A stretch of DNA of 64,000 bases from Mucor racemosus (taxonomy: Eukaryota; Mucoromycota; Mucoromycetes; Mucorales; Mucoraceae): NCBI GenBank assembly GCA_027405735.1, contig JAPEHQ010000002.1, positions 372,001 through 436,000 on the forward strand, written 5' to 3'. This document shows, piece by piece, positions 1 to 12,489 of the stretch. Numbering within the stretch: position 1 is the stretch's first letter; each line of letters starts with the position of its first letter. Position numbers and translations under genes: made by a program. The notes beneath the pieces are model-generated. The model saw nothing but the letters and a program-made list of their open reading frames with translations. It ran no database searches and was not told where the DNA came from.

Positions 1-40
1 ATGTGTTTTTGTGGTTGCTGCTAACATTTAACAATGATAG

Positions 41-3000
41 GTTTTGATTAAATGGAAAATGGATCATGGAAAGCAATTAACAGCAAGAACAGCACTATTT
101 CATTTCGATGAGAATCCAAATGATATTCCAGTCATCTTGAGTTTCTTTTTAGATGTCATGTTGTATCAACCTTTAACAGCTAGAGAAGTTGCAGAACAAG
201 AGGAAGAAAGCACCGCACCTAAATATCCTGGATTGAGTCCATTGGCAGTAGAGGAAGTAACCAACAAGGGCAAAATTCAATGGACAACTTCTAAACTTAA
301 GGATGCTAAATTGGGTATTATGAATTTGATTTTGACTCCTATTTTCACTGATAGTGAAAGATTACCTTTATTGGTTGCGGGCGTATGTGATCCCAATCAT
401 CAAGTTGTATCTGCATGTGAAGATGGTATGCGTAGATGGACAGGAAATGTTGATTATGAGGATGAATCTACCATTAAATCTTTGTACAAGTTGTATTTGG
501 GTTCTAAACCTACTGCTAAAGCAGGAAATAAGGATGGTAGATCTCAGGCACCTAATTCTGTCAAATTGCGTATCCTGCAATACCTGTCAAAATCGATTAC
601 CGCTACAAATATGGTAGCCCCTATGATTCAGGTCATTTTTGACGGCATCTATGGTGATTCGACTACTGCTAAATTACAAAGATCTGCCATGTCATATTTG
701 CAATGGTGTGCTCGCATGGTAAGAATTGCGTCTATTTGCATTGCAGTACACTAAATCATTTATTATAGAGTAAAGAAGCAAGCATTGGTCCTGTTGCGCC
801 TGTCATTGTCTCTGGTTTACTTAAATACATTAATGAGAATGAAGAGACACAAGGTTATGATGCTGAAAGTATCAAAGGATATGCCTATGTTGCTTGTGGA
901 CTTGTTGCTAAGAAGGTCCCCAAAGTCGGATTAGAAGATACACACATGCTCTCGTTGTTCTTTGATAATTTAGAGCAAGAGCAGAAGAATGTTCGTACCT
1001 ATGTCCAAGATGCACTTTCTTCCATGATTGAAATCTACGTAGATATTGCGCAAGATGCGCCCATTTACAATGATTTACAGCAAATTATTCTAAAAGCTGT
1101 TCAAAAGAGTGATTCTTACTCTCGATACATGGCTTTGAAATACGCTAATGCCATTTACCCATTCTCATCTGTATTTGCTCGATATGTTTGTTTATTAGGT
1201 AGCTCTAATGCTGTTGTTAAGCTTGATGTGAAAGAAGAAGCTCGTCGTGGTTTAGTTCCCTTTGTGCGCAACAAATATGGTCTTGTAGAAAATGTAGACG
1301 TAATTCCTCCTACAGAATTGCCACAGTTGAATGAATTGATCAGTTATATTCATGATCATCGTCCTGATGATAACTATTCATTGCTTTCAAAAACACCTGT
1401 AGTCAAGGGGTATCCTGTTGAAGTCTATGCTGAAATATTACGTTTCTTGCGTATGATTTGGATCTTGCAGGTTAATCCTACCAACATTTTGATCGATCAA
1501 TATGTTGCTGATAAGGTAGAGAACAGCATGTCTGAGGACCCTGTTACCATGTTGAATTTCAAAAATAGTGTTACTGATATGTGGTCCAATAATGATGATA
1601 AACAAGTGTTGCAATATTGGTTAGAATTTGTGGAGATTGGTTTAGATCCTGAATTAAAAGGTAAGAATTAAGCGAAATTGCCGTAACATCATTATGTACA
1701 CACGACCAATAACCCTGTCAATAGATTCAATCTTACTTGCTACATCTGCTAAATGTTTACTGGAAACTATCTCACTTGGTCCTTCTTCCATTTCTACTAC
1801 ATTCAAGGATCGGCTCTCATTTTTCAAATCTCTTTCGCTATCAGATAAAATCGATGCTCGTATTTTAGTATCTCATATCTTTGGTATCATTGCTAGTAGT
1901 AGTAGTGTACCTCAAACACAAGTTGAAACCATGTTGTCAGAATTTTGCGATATTTTAGAGGCTCCTGAAGGAAAGCAACAGCAAGCTATGGATCATCGTC
2001 ATGGCGCCACTCTTTCCATCGGCTATTTGGTAGGTCGCTGCCATTATCGTAACCGCAGTTTACCTCAAGAGCTCTATCAACGTTGTGTTTCCAATCTTGT
2101 GCGTCTTTTGGAAGGACCTGCTAGTTCACCTTTTTATATGATGGCTAATGCTGCTTGTCAGGCTATTGCAGAAATTGGTCGCTCTCAATTATTGCCCTTC
2201 CCAGCTGAAAAGAGCACTGATGAATCCATGGACATTGGCACCACGATTGAGGATGTTGTTGAAAAATTAACCAAATTAGCAAATACATGTAAGGAAGCCA
2301 AGGTTCAAGAGAAAGCTACACTTGCATTGGGTCATCTTACTATTCCTCTTGTTCAAAAATCACATACTGCACTTGTTCAAAAGATTGCAGATGCTCTTTA
2401 CACTACTGCAGATACCAAGCAAGTTGAATTAGCATTTGCTAGCGGTGAAGCATGGTCTGTTTTAGCATTTGGTTGGGATTCACAATCTATGCAAAAGTAC
2501 AAGGATATAAGTGATATGCCTATTTTACAAAATGTAGATTCTAACGCTAATGAAGGATATGCGTTCCAACCTATCATTGACAAAATGATCCGTACATATG
2601 TAACCAGCAATCGTTCATGGTATCGTAAGGCTGCTTGTATCTGGTTACTCTCTATTCTCAAGTTTGGTAAAGATCAAGCACTTGTTAAAACCAATTTGGG
2701 TAACATGCATGCATCATTCTCTCGTCTTTTAGCTGATCGAGATGATTTCACTCAGGAATGTGCTTCCAAAGGCCTCGGTTTGGTTTACGAATACGGTGAT
2801 GCCAAGATCAAAGAAGACATGTTGTACGCATTGGTTGGTACATTTACTGAGGGTCGACAAATTCAGGCACAATCTGTCACTGATAACACTGTTTTATTCG
2901 AAGAAGGCGCCTTGGGAGAAACTCCAGATGGTAATTCTATTACTACATACAAGGAACTGTGTTCATTAGCTTCTGAACTTAATCAACCTGACCTCATTTA

Positions 3001-5453
3001 CAAATTCATGAACCTTGCTAATCACAATGCCATGTGGACATCGCGTCGTGGTGCTGCATTCGGTTTCCAAAACTTGATGGCATTAGCTGAAAAGGAAATG
3101 GAATCTTACTTGCCTCGTTTGATTCCCAAGTTATATAGATATCAATTTGATCCTAATCCTCGTGTAAATCAAACTATGAAGTCTATATGGAGATCTCTAG
3201 TCAAGGATAACCAAAAGACTGTAGATACCTATTTCAATGAGATTATGGAGGATTTGCTAACTGGTCTTGGTAATAGACAATGGCGTATTCGTGAAGCTTC
3301 TTGTGCTGCCATCACTGATTTAGTCATGGGCCGTCAATTAGTTCAAATTGAGCCCTATCTTGAAAAATTGTGGCAAATGTGTTTCCGTGCTTTAGATGAC
3401 ATTAAAGATTCTGTTCGCCAAGCTGCTACTGCAACCTGTCGCTCATTGACCAAATTGACTGTACACTATTGCGATCCTACTATGGTAGCTATGGCTGATG
3501 GCTTGAAGGTTATGGATATCGTTATGCCATTTTTACTTCAAAAGGGTATTGTATCAGATGCTGAAGATGTAAGCAAATTTAGTTTGGATGCTGTATTGCG
3601 TGTTTGTAAAACTGGCGCTGCATTATTAAAGAAATATGTACCTGAACTCATTGATACATTATTGCAATCTCTATCATGTAAGTTTGTATTGTGTTGCCCA
3701 TTGTAATGAGATGTGTATTAACATTTGCATTAGCTCTCGAACCACAATCAATGAATTATCTCAGTTTCCATGTAGACAAGTATAACATTTCTCAAGAACA
3801 ATTAGATAATGCTCGTCTAAGTGGTGCTAAAAACTCACCCATGATGGAAGGTATTGAGCATTGTGTCAATCAAATTGATGAGCAAGTTATGGAGGAATTA
3901 ACTCCTCGAATCCTTCATATTGTGAGAAAGGGCACTGGTCTTCCTACCAAGGTAAATTTGCAGTATATTAAACGTAGATTTCATTCATTGATTTCATCAA
4001 TTTATAGGCTGGTTGTGCTCGTTTCATTGTTACATTGGTCATGAACCGTAGATCTGTATTTAAACCATTTGCTGATGCATATTTGAAGGCATTGAGTGGA
4101 ACTATCCGTTCTAAAAATCCTGTTATTCGTAAATCTTATGCTACTGCCATCGGATATGTTTGCCAATTAGCTACATATGACAGACTTGTTTCTGTTATTA
4201 AGCATTTAAAGAAGCTTTATATTGATGAAGAAGGTAAGTTTACTTGATAAAATTATTGAAAATGTGGTGATAACACTGATTTTATTTTTGTGTTAGATGA
4301 AGACTCAAAGGCGGGTAGTGCTGTAACAGCTGTTGAAATCACACGTTTTGCAACAGACAGAGCTAATTCAGTTGCAACAGTAATTGTACCTCTTATCTTT
4401 TTCGGTGAGCATGATCCAGAGGAAAATTTGAATAAATTATGGAAAGCCGCATGGGAAAATCTTACTTCTGGTACTCGCAGTATGGTCACCATGTACACAG
4501 ATGAAATCTTGGAATTTGTTCAACCTTTATTGGCATCTTCTTCATGGAAAATCAAACAAACTGCCGCTCTCACTATTGCCGATATGTGCAAGACATCTGG
4601 CAAGGGTGTACAAGTCCACGCTCATAAATTATTACCTGTATTAGTCTCTACATTAGCCACTCGCTCTTGGGCAGGTAAAGAGAATGTTTTGGATGCTTTT
4701 GTTCAACTCTGTATCTCTGTCAAGGATTCATTTGGCAATCCTGAAACAGAGCCTTCGCTTGCTGAAGTAGCCAAGATAATGGTCCGTGAAGCTAAACGTA
4801 AAAATAGAGTCTATCAACGCCATGCTTTGGTTTCTTTAACAAGCTTTAATGATTGTTTCGCTGATCAAATGGATGTGCTTGAGAATGAGCAAGCATTTTT
4901 AACCGATCTGTGCGAAATGGACGAAACAGAAGCTATGGAAGATGAGGATAACGATAATGCAAAGCCTTTATTGCTGATGATAAAGGCCAATGCATTCAAA
5001 GCCCTTGTATCAGCTTATAGACCCAAGACATTTGCTAGTCAGGAGGCTCAAACGCTCGGTTTAGCAGAGATGATAACAAATTGTCTTCGTGGAAATGTTT
5101 GGAACGTACAATTAGCTATTTTGCAAAGTCTCAAAACATTTGTTGAGCATGCAACTTCAACTGGTTTGAGTGATAGCAAGATTATGGGTGCATTATTAAA
5201 AGCTGCTTTTGATTCCTTAGAAGATCTCAAGTATTCTGCTATTCGATCAGCTGCTGTAGATGTTTTAGAGCAATTAGTCTCGAGTGGATCAGGTACGAAT
5301 TACAAAATATTTGTTAATAAATTGTATACTCATTTATCTCTAGTTCAAGGTGATGTAAAGACTGCATTTACACAAGGTGTTGCTAAATGTGTGCAACAAG
5401 AGCCAATTGCATTGATCAAGGATAGATTACAAAAACTCTCTACCAAATTATAA
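41..5453 (+). CDS. ECM29: Proteasome adaptor/scaffold protein ECM29 (5' partial)
   Basis: ECM29 is a long HEAT-repeat protein that binds both 20S core and 19S regulatory particles and acts in proteasome assembly, quality control and localisation. The exon model is 41-718, 769-1660, 1725-3677, 3734-3951, 4008-4233 and 4297-5453. All junctions are GT..AG and keep one frame, giving about 1707 residues ending at a TAA. An acceptor AG at 39-40 shows that the first visible exon is internal, so the N-terminus lies upstream. The family is about 1850 residues, so roughly 150 are missing. Recognisable family blocks are the N-terminal FHFDENPNDIPVILSFFLDV stretch and the mid-protein RDDFTQECASKGLGLVYEYG block. 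The rest is repeated amphipathic helix pairs typical of HEAT arrays. It converges with the bHLH gene. The family is clear; exact splice sites are inferred. Confidence 0.92.
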
Positions 5454-5862
5454 TTTAAAGACATAAAGAATATATAGTAGGGTTTAAATATTCAATTTTC
5501 AATCATTTTAAAGAGTTTTTAGAGAAATAATCAAATGGTTATAATACTAAATTTTACTTTAGCATCTGAGACATCCCTCCATATCTTTACTTTTCTTGAT
5601 TATGCCCAATTTCTAATACTAAACAGACTATCAAAATGAGAATCCCTAAATTATGGACCATTTCGAAAGACTCAAATTTAGGCTAATTAAATAAAATTAA
5701 TTGATATATTTCTTTAATGTAAATAATAATATCTTTGATTGGATATATATAAGATGAATAAATATGCGATAAGATGTATTGTAAGCTAGAAATCATAATC
5801 TATCTCCCCTTCAGAACTCTATTGTAATTGGTTAGAAAGTTAGCATAAAGTATATATTTGTA
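5454..5862. other. Convergent 3' intergenic region
   Basis: AT-rich spacer between the stop codons of ECM29 and the bHLH gene. I see no ORF or repeat match to the rest of the window; it probably holds both 3' UTRs and polyadenylation signals. Confidence 0.5.
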
Positions 5863-6794
5863 CTATTTTATGCTTACATCTTCATCAGGTCTACAATAAA
5901 AATGCATTAATGTTTATGCACATTTGATACAGTATTAAAAACTTACATTTCTCCTAGCATCAATTGGAGTTTACGAGCTTTTTCTTTCAGTAATGTTTTG
6001 GATTCCACTAATTGCCGTAAATGCGCAACAGCTAACAATTCAGTATGTGAATAAAAAAATAATATTCAAATGATTTATCCATACAGAATACTCACATTTC
6101 TGCAAAATCAATGCTTCGCTTCGATGTCCATTACTCAGTGTAGGAACTATATCTACTAATTTCTCGAATCCTATACGAATATTTGCTCTTCTCTTTTGTT
6201 CTGATGCGATATGATTAGCTCTCTTTTGATCATCACTCAGTAATTCTACTGCTTTCTTTTTACTAATTGCTTTTGATCTTGGTTTAAGTTGAGCATCTTC
6301 TGATGTGATTGAAGATGACGATGAATGAGGAGAATTTTGTCGACGTTTGTGTTTATCGTATGGCTTCTTCGACCCCTTTTTATTATTTGTGATGGCGTTA
6401 TTGCTGTTAGGAGGAATGAATAATGTGTTGATTTGTATGCCACCAGCAGTGTTTGTGGTAGAGGAAGGATTAAAAGGAGATGTTGATAATTGAATAGGTG
6501 CAACAGGCGAGGAAGATCCTAAATACAAAGTATTTCCATTTAAGGGATATTACGATTTTGTCATTAGAATCTGACAAGATGTAGAATAGCTTGTTTTATG
6601 CTTTACCTTGGTCTTCAAATCCGTCAAGAAATTGGCGTAAATGATTTTGCTCAGATTCTGAAAATAATGAATTGTCGTGATATGTTTCTACGGTTAATTG
6701 AAAAGGCGTTATAATTTTTCAATACACAACTAGCATACATGTAACTAATCAAAATACAGAAATATAATACAATATACTTACTCGATGTTCCCAT
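5863..6794 (-). CDS. bHLH transcription factor, putative class B E-box binder
   Basis: Exon model on the minus strand: 6794-6782, 6687-6607, 6518-6096, 6031-5947 and 5890-5863, about 209 residues. The basic region has His134, Glu138 and Arg142 spaced four residues apart. This is the H-E-R signature of proteins that bind CACGTG (established for bHLH factors). Helix 1 is FEKLVDIVPTL. A loop with two glycine/serine turns leads to helix 2 (EALILQKSVAHLRQL), which is split by an intron. It runs on into a leucine-bearing zipper-like helix. The N-terminal half is Ser/Thr/Asn-rich and probably disordered, after a conserved-looking SESEQNHLRQFLDGFE segment. The start is uncertain: a 13-nt first exon (MGTS) fits the phase, but the same block can also be read as part of an upstream coding exon. 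The last 28-nt exon depends on a GTAAGT donor overlapping an in-frame stop. No specific orthologue is named. Confidence 0.8.
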
Positions 6795-6884
6795 TTTTTA
6801 TAATCTGTGAGCAGTATTAATACAACTATATTTACTAATCCAAAAAACCAAAGAAAAAAAAAAGAGAGACAGAAAGTGAGAAAT

Positions 6885-6906
6885 AAAGAGGAGAGAGAGA
6901 GAGAAG
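6885..6906. repeat. GA microsatellite
   Basis: Short run of GA dinucleotides upstream of the bHLH first exon, inside or near its 5' region. Confidence 0.7.
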
Positions 6907-7036
6907 CGTAAAAAGTTTTGATCACAAAACGTGGGGAACAAATAAATAAATGCCATATCATGCTTGAATTTGGTGGAGCATAAAGTTTAACAGTTACACA
7001 AATTAAATCATTTTAACTAGGCGCATATTTGACTTA

Positions 7037-7117
7037 CATTTACTGCTTTCAAGCTCGGTTTGTGCCGTTTCTTGTGTTGCATCTTTGCATTGTTTGATTA
7101 CATTTTGTAATTCGTAA
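7037..7117 (-). other. Possible coding exon of unknown gene
   Basis: On the minus strand an open segment reads RYELQNVIKQCKDATQETAQ and a few further residues. It ends at a strong GTAAGT donor. Its composition is helical and coding-like. It could be a 5' exon of the bHLH gene, spliced to the block at 6798-6782 that can be read YKKWEHR, or part of a separate small coiled-coil gene. I could not place a start codon or complete a model. Confidence 0.35.
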
Positions 7118-7153
7118 CGAGCTGGTCAACACCGTTACGTGTTGTACAGCTCG
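7118..7153. other. Hairpin-forming inverted repeat
   Basis: Two 15-nt arms (7118-7132 and 7139-7153) pair at 13 of 15 positions around a 6-nt loop. The GC content is well above its surroundings. It lies just upstream of the bHLH gene. Confidence 0.7.
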
Positions 7154-7534
7154 TGCTGTCTCAGGCCTGTTTTACTTAGTTATAAGAAGCTTTTCATCGT
7201 ATTGTACCAATAGTTAGAATAATATAAAATGATAATGCAAAGACAAAGACAAAAAACTGAATAATTGTATCACGTTTTTTAATGTATATTCTTGTTCTCC
7301 TCTTCTTTCATTCTATCGTCCTCCTCTTCCCCTTCCTCTTCCTATTCCTTCTTCTCTTTGGCTGTTCTTTTTCATCCTCTTTGCTTAAGTGTGCGTTATC
7401 CTTTTTTTATTTAAATTGTTGTATTTATTTAATTTTAATTATGAAATACGACCATATACTTTTGAAAATAAAGTTATAGGCAGTATACAGAAGATCTAGA
7501 GAATGCCTTTGAAATTTGACACCCAAATATATAA

Positions 7535-7830
7535 GGGTCATTATTTGCTAATTAAATGTCTTTGTAGCCTATTCAATTTGGAATCAATTTTTCAAATAAT
7601 CTTAAAAAATTTCATATATACAGATTTTGTATGCAGTTGAGGTTTGCATTTAGGCCAATAATCCATCCTAAAATCTTGATTTATCAATAACTCTATCATA
7701 GATTGCATTTTAAAAATTTAAAAAATATCGAGTAGCTAAAGTTATCTACTATTTGATTGACCATTAACTGTGGAGCATTAATAAAGCAATTCATTCATGA
7801 AACAAAGATTTACTATTTTCTGGCATTTTT
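7535..7830 (-). repeat. R7 repeat, terminal fragment
   Basis: Clear but diverged similarity, in the same orientation, to 13210-13500, including the 'cagattttgtatgcag'-like block and the 'attcattcatgaaacaaaga' block. It is an isolated end of the R7 family. Confidence 0.6.
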
Positions 7831-8254
7831 TTCTGGTATCTATTTGCTTCTAGGTATTTAAATTGATGTTTGAGCGTGTATTCATCAAATATAACACTGC
7901 ATAATTGTGATATTAAGACTTACCTGGGTCGATATTTATGGAGAGCAAATTTCCCTGATATATATCAAACAAAATGCGCAGCAAAATACCAACGGATGCT
8001 TTTACTCAACCCAACCCACAATAGCCCATGTAGGCTGAAACCTGTGAAGTATCTTCGATATCAAGCTACTGTATAACGGATTGTATGCATTTTACTTTTG
8101 GTTTATGTAATTTAAGTTTACTCGAATCGGTTTTAATAGAGAGCGAAATGATTTCTGGTTGCAACAAACATACGAAACAGCAGAACATATACCAACTAGT
8201 TTTCGAAATTTTCTTTTTGCACAATAACTCATGGGAGCCAATGTCTAAAATACT
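7831..8254. other. Gene-free stretch
   Basis: Between the R7 fragment and R1 copy 1. Short ORFs here have no recognisable similarity and no splice context. I see no gene. Confidence 0.4.
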
Positions 8255-8916
8255 TGTAGTTTCCATTTATACCTATACCCAAGTAGAATTGCATCTTGCT
8301 TGGATTAGGATTAGTATTCATAAATAACAAAATTTTAATTGTTTTCAATAAACGCGTACAGCAAACTATAGACTTCCTTTGGTGATGCTTTTCTCGACAC
8401 ACAGTAGGTTTTGCAAGTTGCCATTCGGTACCATTTTGCCAAAGATGCGGACCTATTATCACTTAAAGTTAAAATTTACTAGGATGGAAATTTGTCGAAA
8501 CAGGGTTTTGCTGTCAAGTAAGTTTCAGATAGTTTCATGTAATTTTCAGGTGGTTTTCAGATAGTTTTCGGATTTTCTCGCCCAACATTGGATCTAATTT
8601 AGTCAGGTTCTCAAAGACGACGTACCTTCCCTCTGTGGGCCATTGACCATTGATATCTATGCAAAAATCAAAAGGTCATTACCAGAATATAAGTGCACTG
8701 GCCAAACATTAACTCAAAATTTATCTATAATACATTATAAAAGATTCAGTACCAAAATTGCAGTGTCAATCTTTTAAATTCACAAGGTAGACTCAACTGA
8801 ATGCTACTCTGCGTTTTTTGTTTCAGCGAAAAATATTGGTTTTTTGTTGAGATAATCAAAATAATAGATGATACTACAGCTTAACCCAATGGTAACTGGG
8901 TTTCAAAATCGATCTG

Positions 8917-9483
8917 TGTTACAAACCAGACCTTTCGGCTCTTAAAATATTATCCCCAACATGAATTCATTTTCTCTTCAATCCTTAAATCAGTAAAACA
9001 ATAACAATCCTTTTTCTATAAATATGCCACCAAAATATGATATTAAATAAAAATTAGCTCTTTTCTTATTTAAAATCTCAATCCTTTATACATTAGTATC
9101 TTTTTACTTGTTTATAATCTAAATCTTAAGCTTGGAATACATTCTGTTACTAATAGACAGGAAACTATCCTCTTAAGTACATTATTGAATACATTCTTGT
9201 TAAATCGTTAGGAAACCGTCAATATTGTTATTACAAATCTTAAGCCTGGAATACATTCTGTTACTAATAGACAGGAAACTATCCTCTTAAGTACATTAAT
9301 TGAATACATCCTTTTAAATTAAGAAAGGAAACCATCATTTTTGTATCTTTTATTATTTACTCTTGACAATTATTACTCTTAAATACATTACACATATCAT
9401 TTTATAACGATCAGTAACACATTATCTGATCTATTCACTTTATTTCTACTATTATTTTAAATCCCGAAACCCATTTCTCAACA
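8917..9483. mobile_element. Solo LTR nested in R1 (567 bp, TSD TCTG)
   Basis: Starts TGTTAC and ends CAACA, flanked by the direct repeat TCTG at 8913-8916 and 9484-9487. R1 copy 2 has the uninterrupted sequence at the same point (about 20405-20418), so it supplies the empty site. It contains an internal 114-bp tandem duplication. No internal retroelement region remains, which suggests LTR-LTR recombination. Confidence 0.8.
9121..9300. repeat. 114-bp tandem duplication inside the LTR
   Basis: The block starting at 9121 recurs at 9235 with very few changes. Each copy carries 'ctaatagacaggaaactatc' and 'ctcttaagtacatta'. This resembles the duplicated U3 segments seen in some LTRs. Confidence 0.8.
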
Positions 9484-10520
9484 TCTGACAAATCGACCAA
9501 AAAGTGATGAAAAAAACAGAATTGTTTAATGGCTCCTAAACTGCAAAGTAAGTCGACATAGCTTATTAATTTTTTTTTGTACAGTTTTAAATTCTGCATT
9601 TAGCAAAACAAAATTCAAACAAATGCATCACATTAAATTTTGCACAAAATGCCAGTGACATTTTGGAGGTTTTTTGAAGATACACATCACTTTTTATAAA
9701 CATATTTTTAAAATAGCTTATGATAATGATTTACAGCAACAGTATCTATCGATCGAGCTATTGTTGAACCTTCTAGCTGCATTTTTCGTAGAGAAAACAA
9801 GATTTTTGTCGATTTTTTTTCAAATTCAGAATTTTGGATGAGGGTATACAAGGGAAAATTGGGAGGTAGGAGCGCAGATATCTCTTTGCACACATTTTTG
9901 AGGATATCTCCACGAAAAATCGATGTTTTGAAAAAAACTAAATTGGATCAGAGAGAGATCAAAGAGGTCGATAATATGAATGTTAAAAAAGTGTTTCTCA
10001 ATTTAACGAATGTTTTGAAATCTAGTACAAAAGTGTCAAAAAAAATGAAATAAAAACAAAAGTGCCCAGAATTTTTTTATACTTGACTATGTTATAGAAC
10101 GCTTTAAAACAAGTAAGTTTTATCATTAAAAGATGTTCGTATAGCTTAATGGTCTGCAGAGCTATGAAGGCTCAAAGTTTTTGATTTTAACAATGAACAA
10201 GCAGTAAACATCTGAAACATTAGCACTGACAAATTAATACCAACTGAAAAAAATATGATATTTCCGGATACATTTTTTTAAATTAAAGGTGAACATTTCA
10301 GGTACATTGGCATATAATTTTTTCTTGATGTTATTTAGTGGAAAAAAAAGTAGAGCAAGGATGAAAAGTGAGACCCAGTTTTTAAGGAAAAAGAAGTAAA
10401 TTTTATCTGTTTTTGAGTTTTCATGAGATATAAAATAAATTTAGGAACAGGCATTATAATGCGACCAATTCATATCGGTTTAGCAGTGTTTAAAGTATAT
10501 GCTAAAAAGTGTTTAGTATT

Positions 10521-12480
10521 AGGCTAGTTATAGACAAGAGGGCGCGCTCCAATTTCGAAGATTAGAAACTATAAAAATTCAATCATTTGAAATTTCAAAT
10601 ATTTCTCAATCAGGTGTCTACAATAAAATAAAATAAAATAAAAACCCCATTTTAACTTGCGCAATGCAATGCTTTCCGAGTTTTTCAGAGCAAGTTAATG
10701 AAGCTCGTCGATCATAGTGTATAGCCAATGAAACGAAATATGAGGTTATTTTATACAGTGAATATATTTTTTGTATTAAGTAATCAGAAAGGCATTCAAA
10801 GGTTAATGGAATGTAACTGTTTTTGCTTTTACAGAAAATAAAAATAAAAACTGTCTTTATTATTACTAGATGTTCTTAATCAACGATATAGGCTTCTCTA
10901 GTATTTGGGATATCCTGTCCATTTCATGTTTTTTTTTACTGCACGCACTTTATCATTTTGATGTACGGTATGTATTAGTAGAAAGTAGACCTAGCAACAT
11001 TTCCAGCGCCAAGCCTAGCGCACGCAAGTAAAGATTTCCTGCAGAAACACTGTTTTTTGGCTGCTGGCTCTTCAAATCAAAGTAAAACTACTATCGCCTG
11101 GTGCAAGTATATAATAGAATTAGATCAAGTTGGAATTAAATACAGCACAAGCAACTTGCAATGCTATGATGGTCTTTATAATGTGTGGTTTTTTTAATGA
11201 AAACATATTTTTTAAATAAACAGCCCTTTCTTTTTGCCAATTACTAAATTTTACGTCCATCTGCCTAAAATTGTTGGAGTATTTCCACAACATTATAAAG
11301 AGAACCAAATGCATGCTATTATATAAATAATTTTGATTGCAAATTATTAATATAACTGTATATCAAATATCCTTACCTCATTTTCATACAAGTTATTAAT
11401 AAAATATTATTCCCTCTTTTGTTTCTAATACATTACTTTTGCTAGTATATTACTGTATATTTAGCAATGGCTTCTTGAACCCTTTTATATGTAAGGATAT
11501 TGAAGGCAAAAAAAATTATAATTATCATCATACTATTTAAATATGTTAGGGAAGAGCGCTTTAAACAGGTGGACGTCAGTTGAAAATTAGCACCATGCCT
11601 TGAATTTTTCCTAAGATATACTGCTTGAGAGTTTATGGATACATACAATCTTATTTATAGAAAGAATAATAATAAAGACTAGTAACATTTATCATGGAGA
11701 ACGTAGGCTTTATTACTAGAAAAACTAATGGTAAAAGAAAGAACCAAGAGCTTCTAGGTCTTGGTTTAAAAGACTATTTATAAGAATTACATTTCAATGT
11801 GAGTTAGAAATGGAATTGGCTTCAAAATTGGCTGTTTAATATCCTCGAAAACCGACACTGCTGAGAAGATTCGGTTTCAAGCGTTTAAAAGAAAAAATCA
11901 AATCTTTAAATAACTTTTATACATCATGGTGAGTGCAAAATGTAAAGATGCATACAAAAGAATCCGAGTTGTGCATCATATCAGGTACACAGTGGTAATT
12001 TTAGCTCTGACATTATAAATAAAAACAAAGAAAATAATCCTTATTTCATACAAATCAACCCCATTATCATATTATATAAGTATAAATTAATCTCCTTTCA
12101 TTTCAATCTTGAACAAATTTCGTTATTATATATATCTCCTTAATAAGTGGCAGCTTTCTGGAATATACTTCCTCCATTCTTCGTTTGTTGAAATCTCATA
12201 AAAAACAAACTGCTTTGTATTTCATAGAATACATTTATGCAATTAATTTTGGAATTTTATTTTCATATCTGCAGCTAAATTTAAATCACAAAGTATCTGG
12301 TATCTCATTGTACTCTAATGGCATCTCTTATGAAGCAAATCATCAATAAAAGTTACACGGCTAAATTATGAAATGGTAATTTTATATGCTTGTTCTCGAC
12401 AAAATTAGGGATTTCTTAACTGTAATTGGTCATTCTCAAAGCTCAAGTAAACAGTATTATGTCTTTTTCAATCTGTATTT
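10521..12480. other. Gene-free AT-rich stretch
   Basis: About 2 kb with no gene model and no clear match to other repeats in this window. An AAAAT pentanucleotide microsatellite lies at 10622-10645. Small ORFs (11120-11314, 11442-11648) lack codon structure or splice context. Confidence 0.4.
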
Positions 12481-12489
12481 CGTACAGCT

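Larger units (their letters stand above)
8255..10520 (+). repeat. R1 dispersed repeat, copy 1 (contains nested LTR)
   Basis: Colinear with copy 2 (19770-21440) and the inverted copy 3 (39315-40745). Once the nested LTR at 8917-9483 is subtracted it is about 1.69 kb, close to copy 2 at 1.67 kb. The best-preserved part is about 9700-10500. There is no recognisable transposase or reverse transcriptase. The ORFs on both strands differ between copies mainly by amino-acid-changing substitutions, so they look non-coding. Class is unknown; it is probably a non-autonomous element. Confidence 0.85.

Noticed and set aside
9708..9893. 61-residue ORF on the opposite strand of R1 (counterpart 20635-20820)
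   Set aside because: It overlaps the other ORF antiparallel. Conservation follows the DNA core, not codons, and no domain is recognised.
9838..10053. 71-residue ORF in R1 copy 1, with a counterpart at 20765-20980
   Set aside because: Both are open, but most differences between them change amino acids and few are silent, so there is no sign of selection on the protein. Copy 3 does not keep the frame.
10136..10200. tRNA-like string in R1 ('tatagcttaatggtc' followed by 'ggctcaaagttttt')
   Set aside because: No cloverleaf forms, there is no B box of correct sequence, and it is simply part of every R1 copy.
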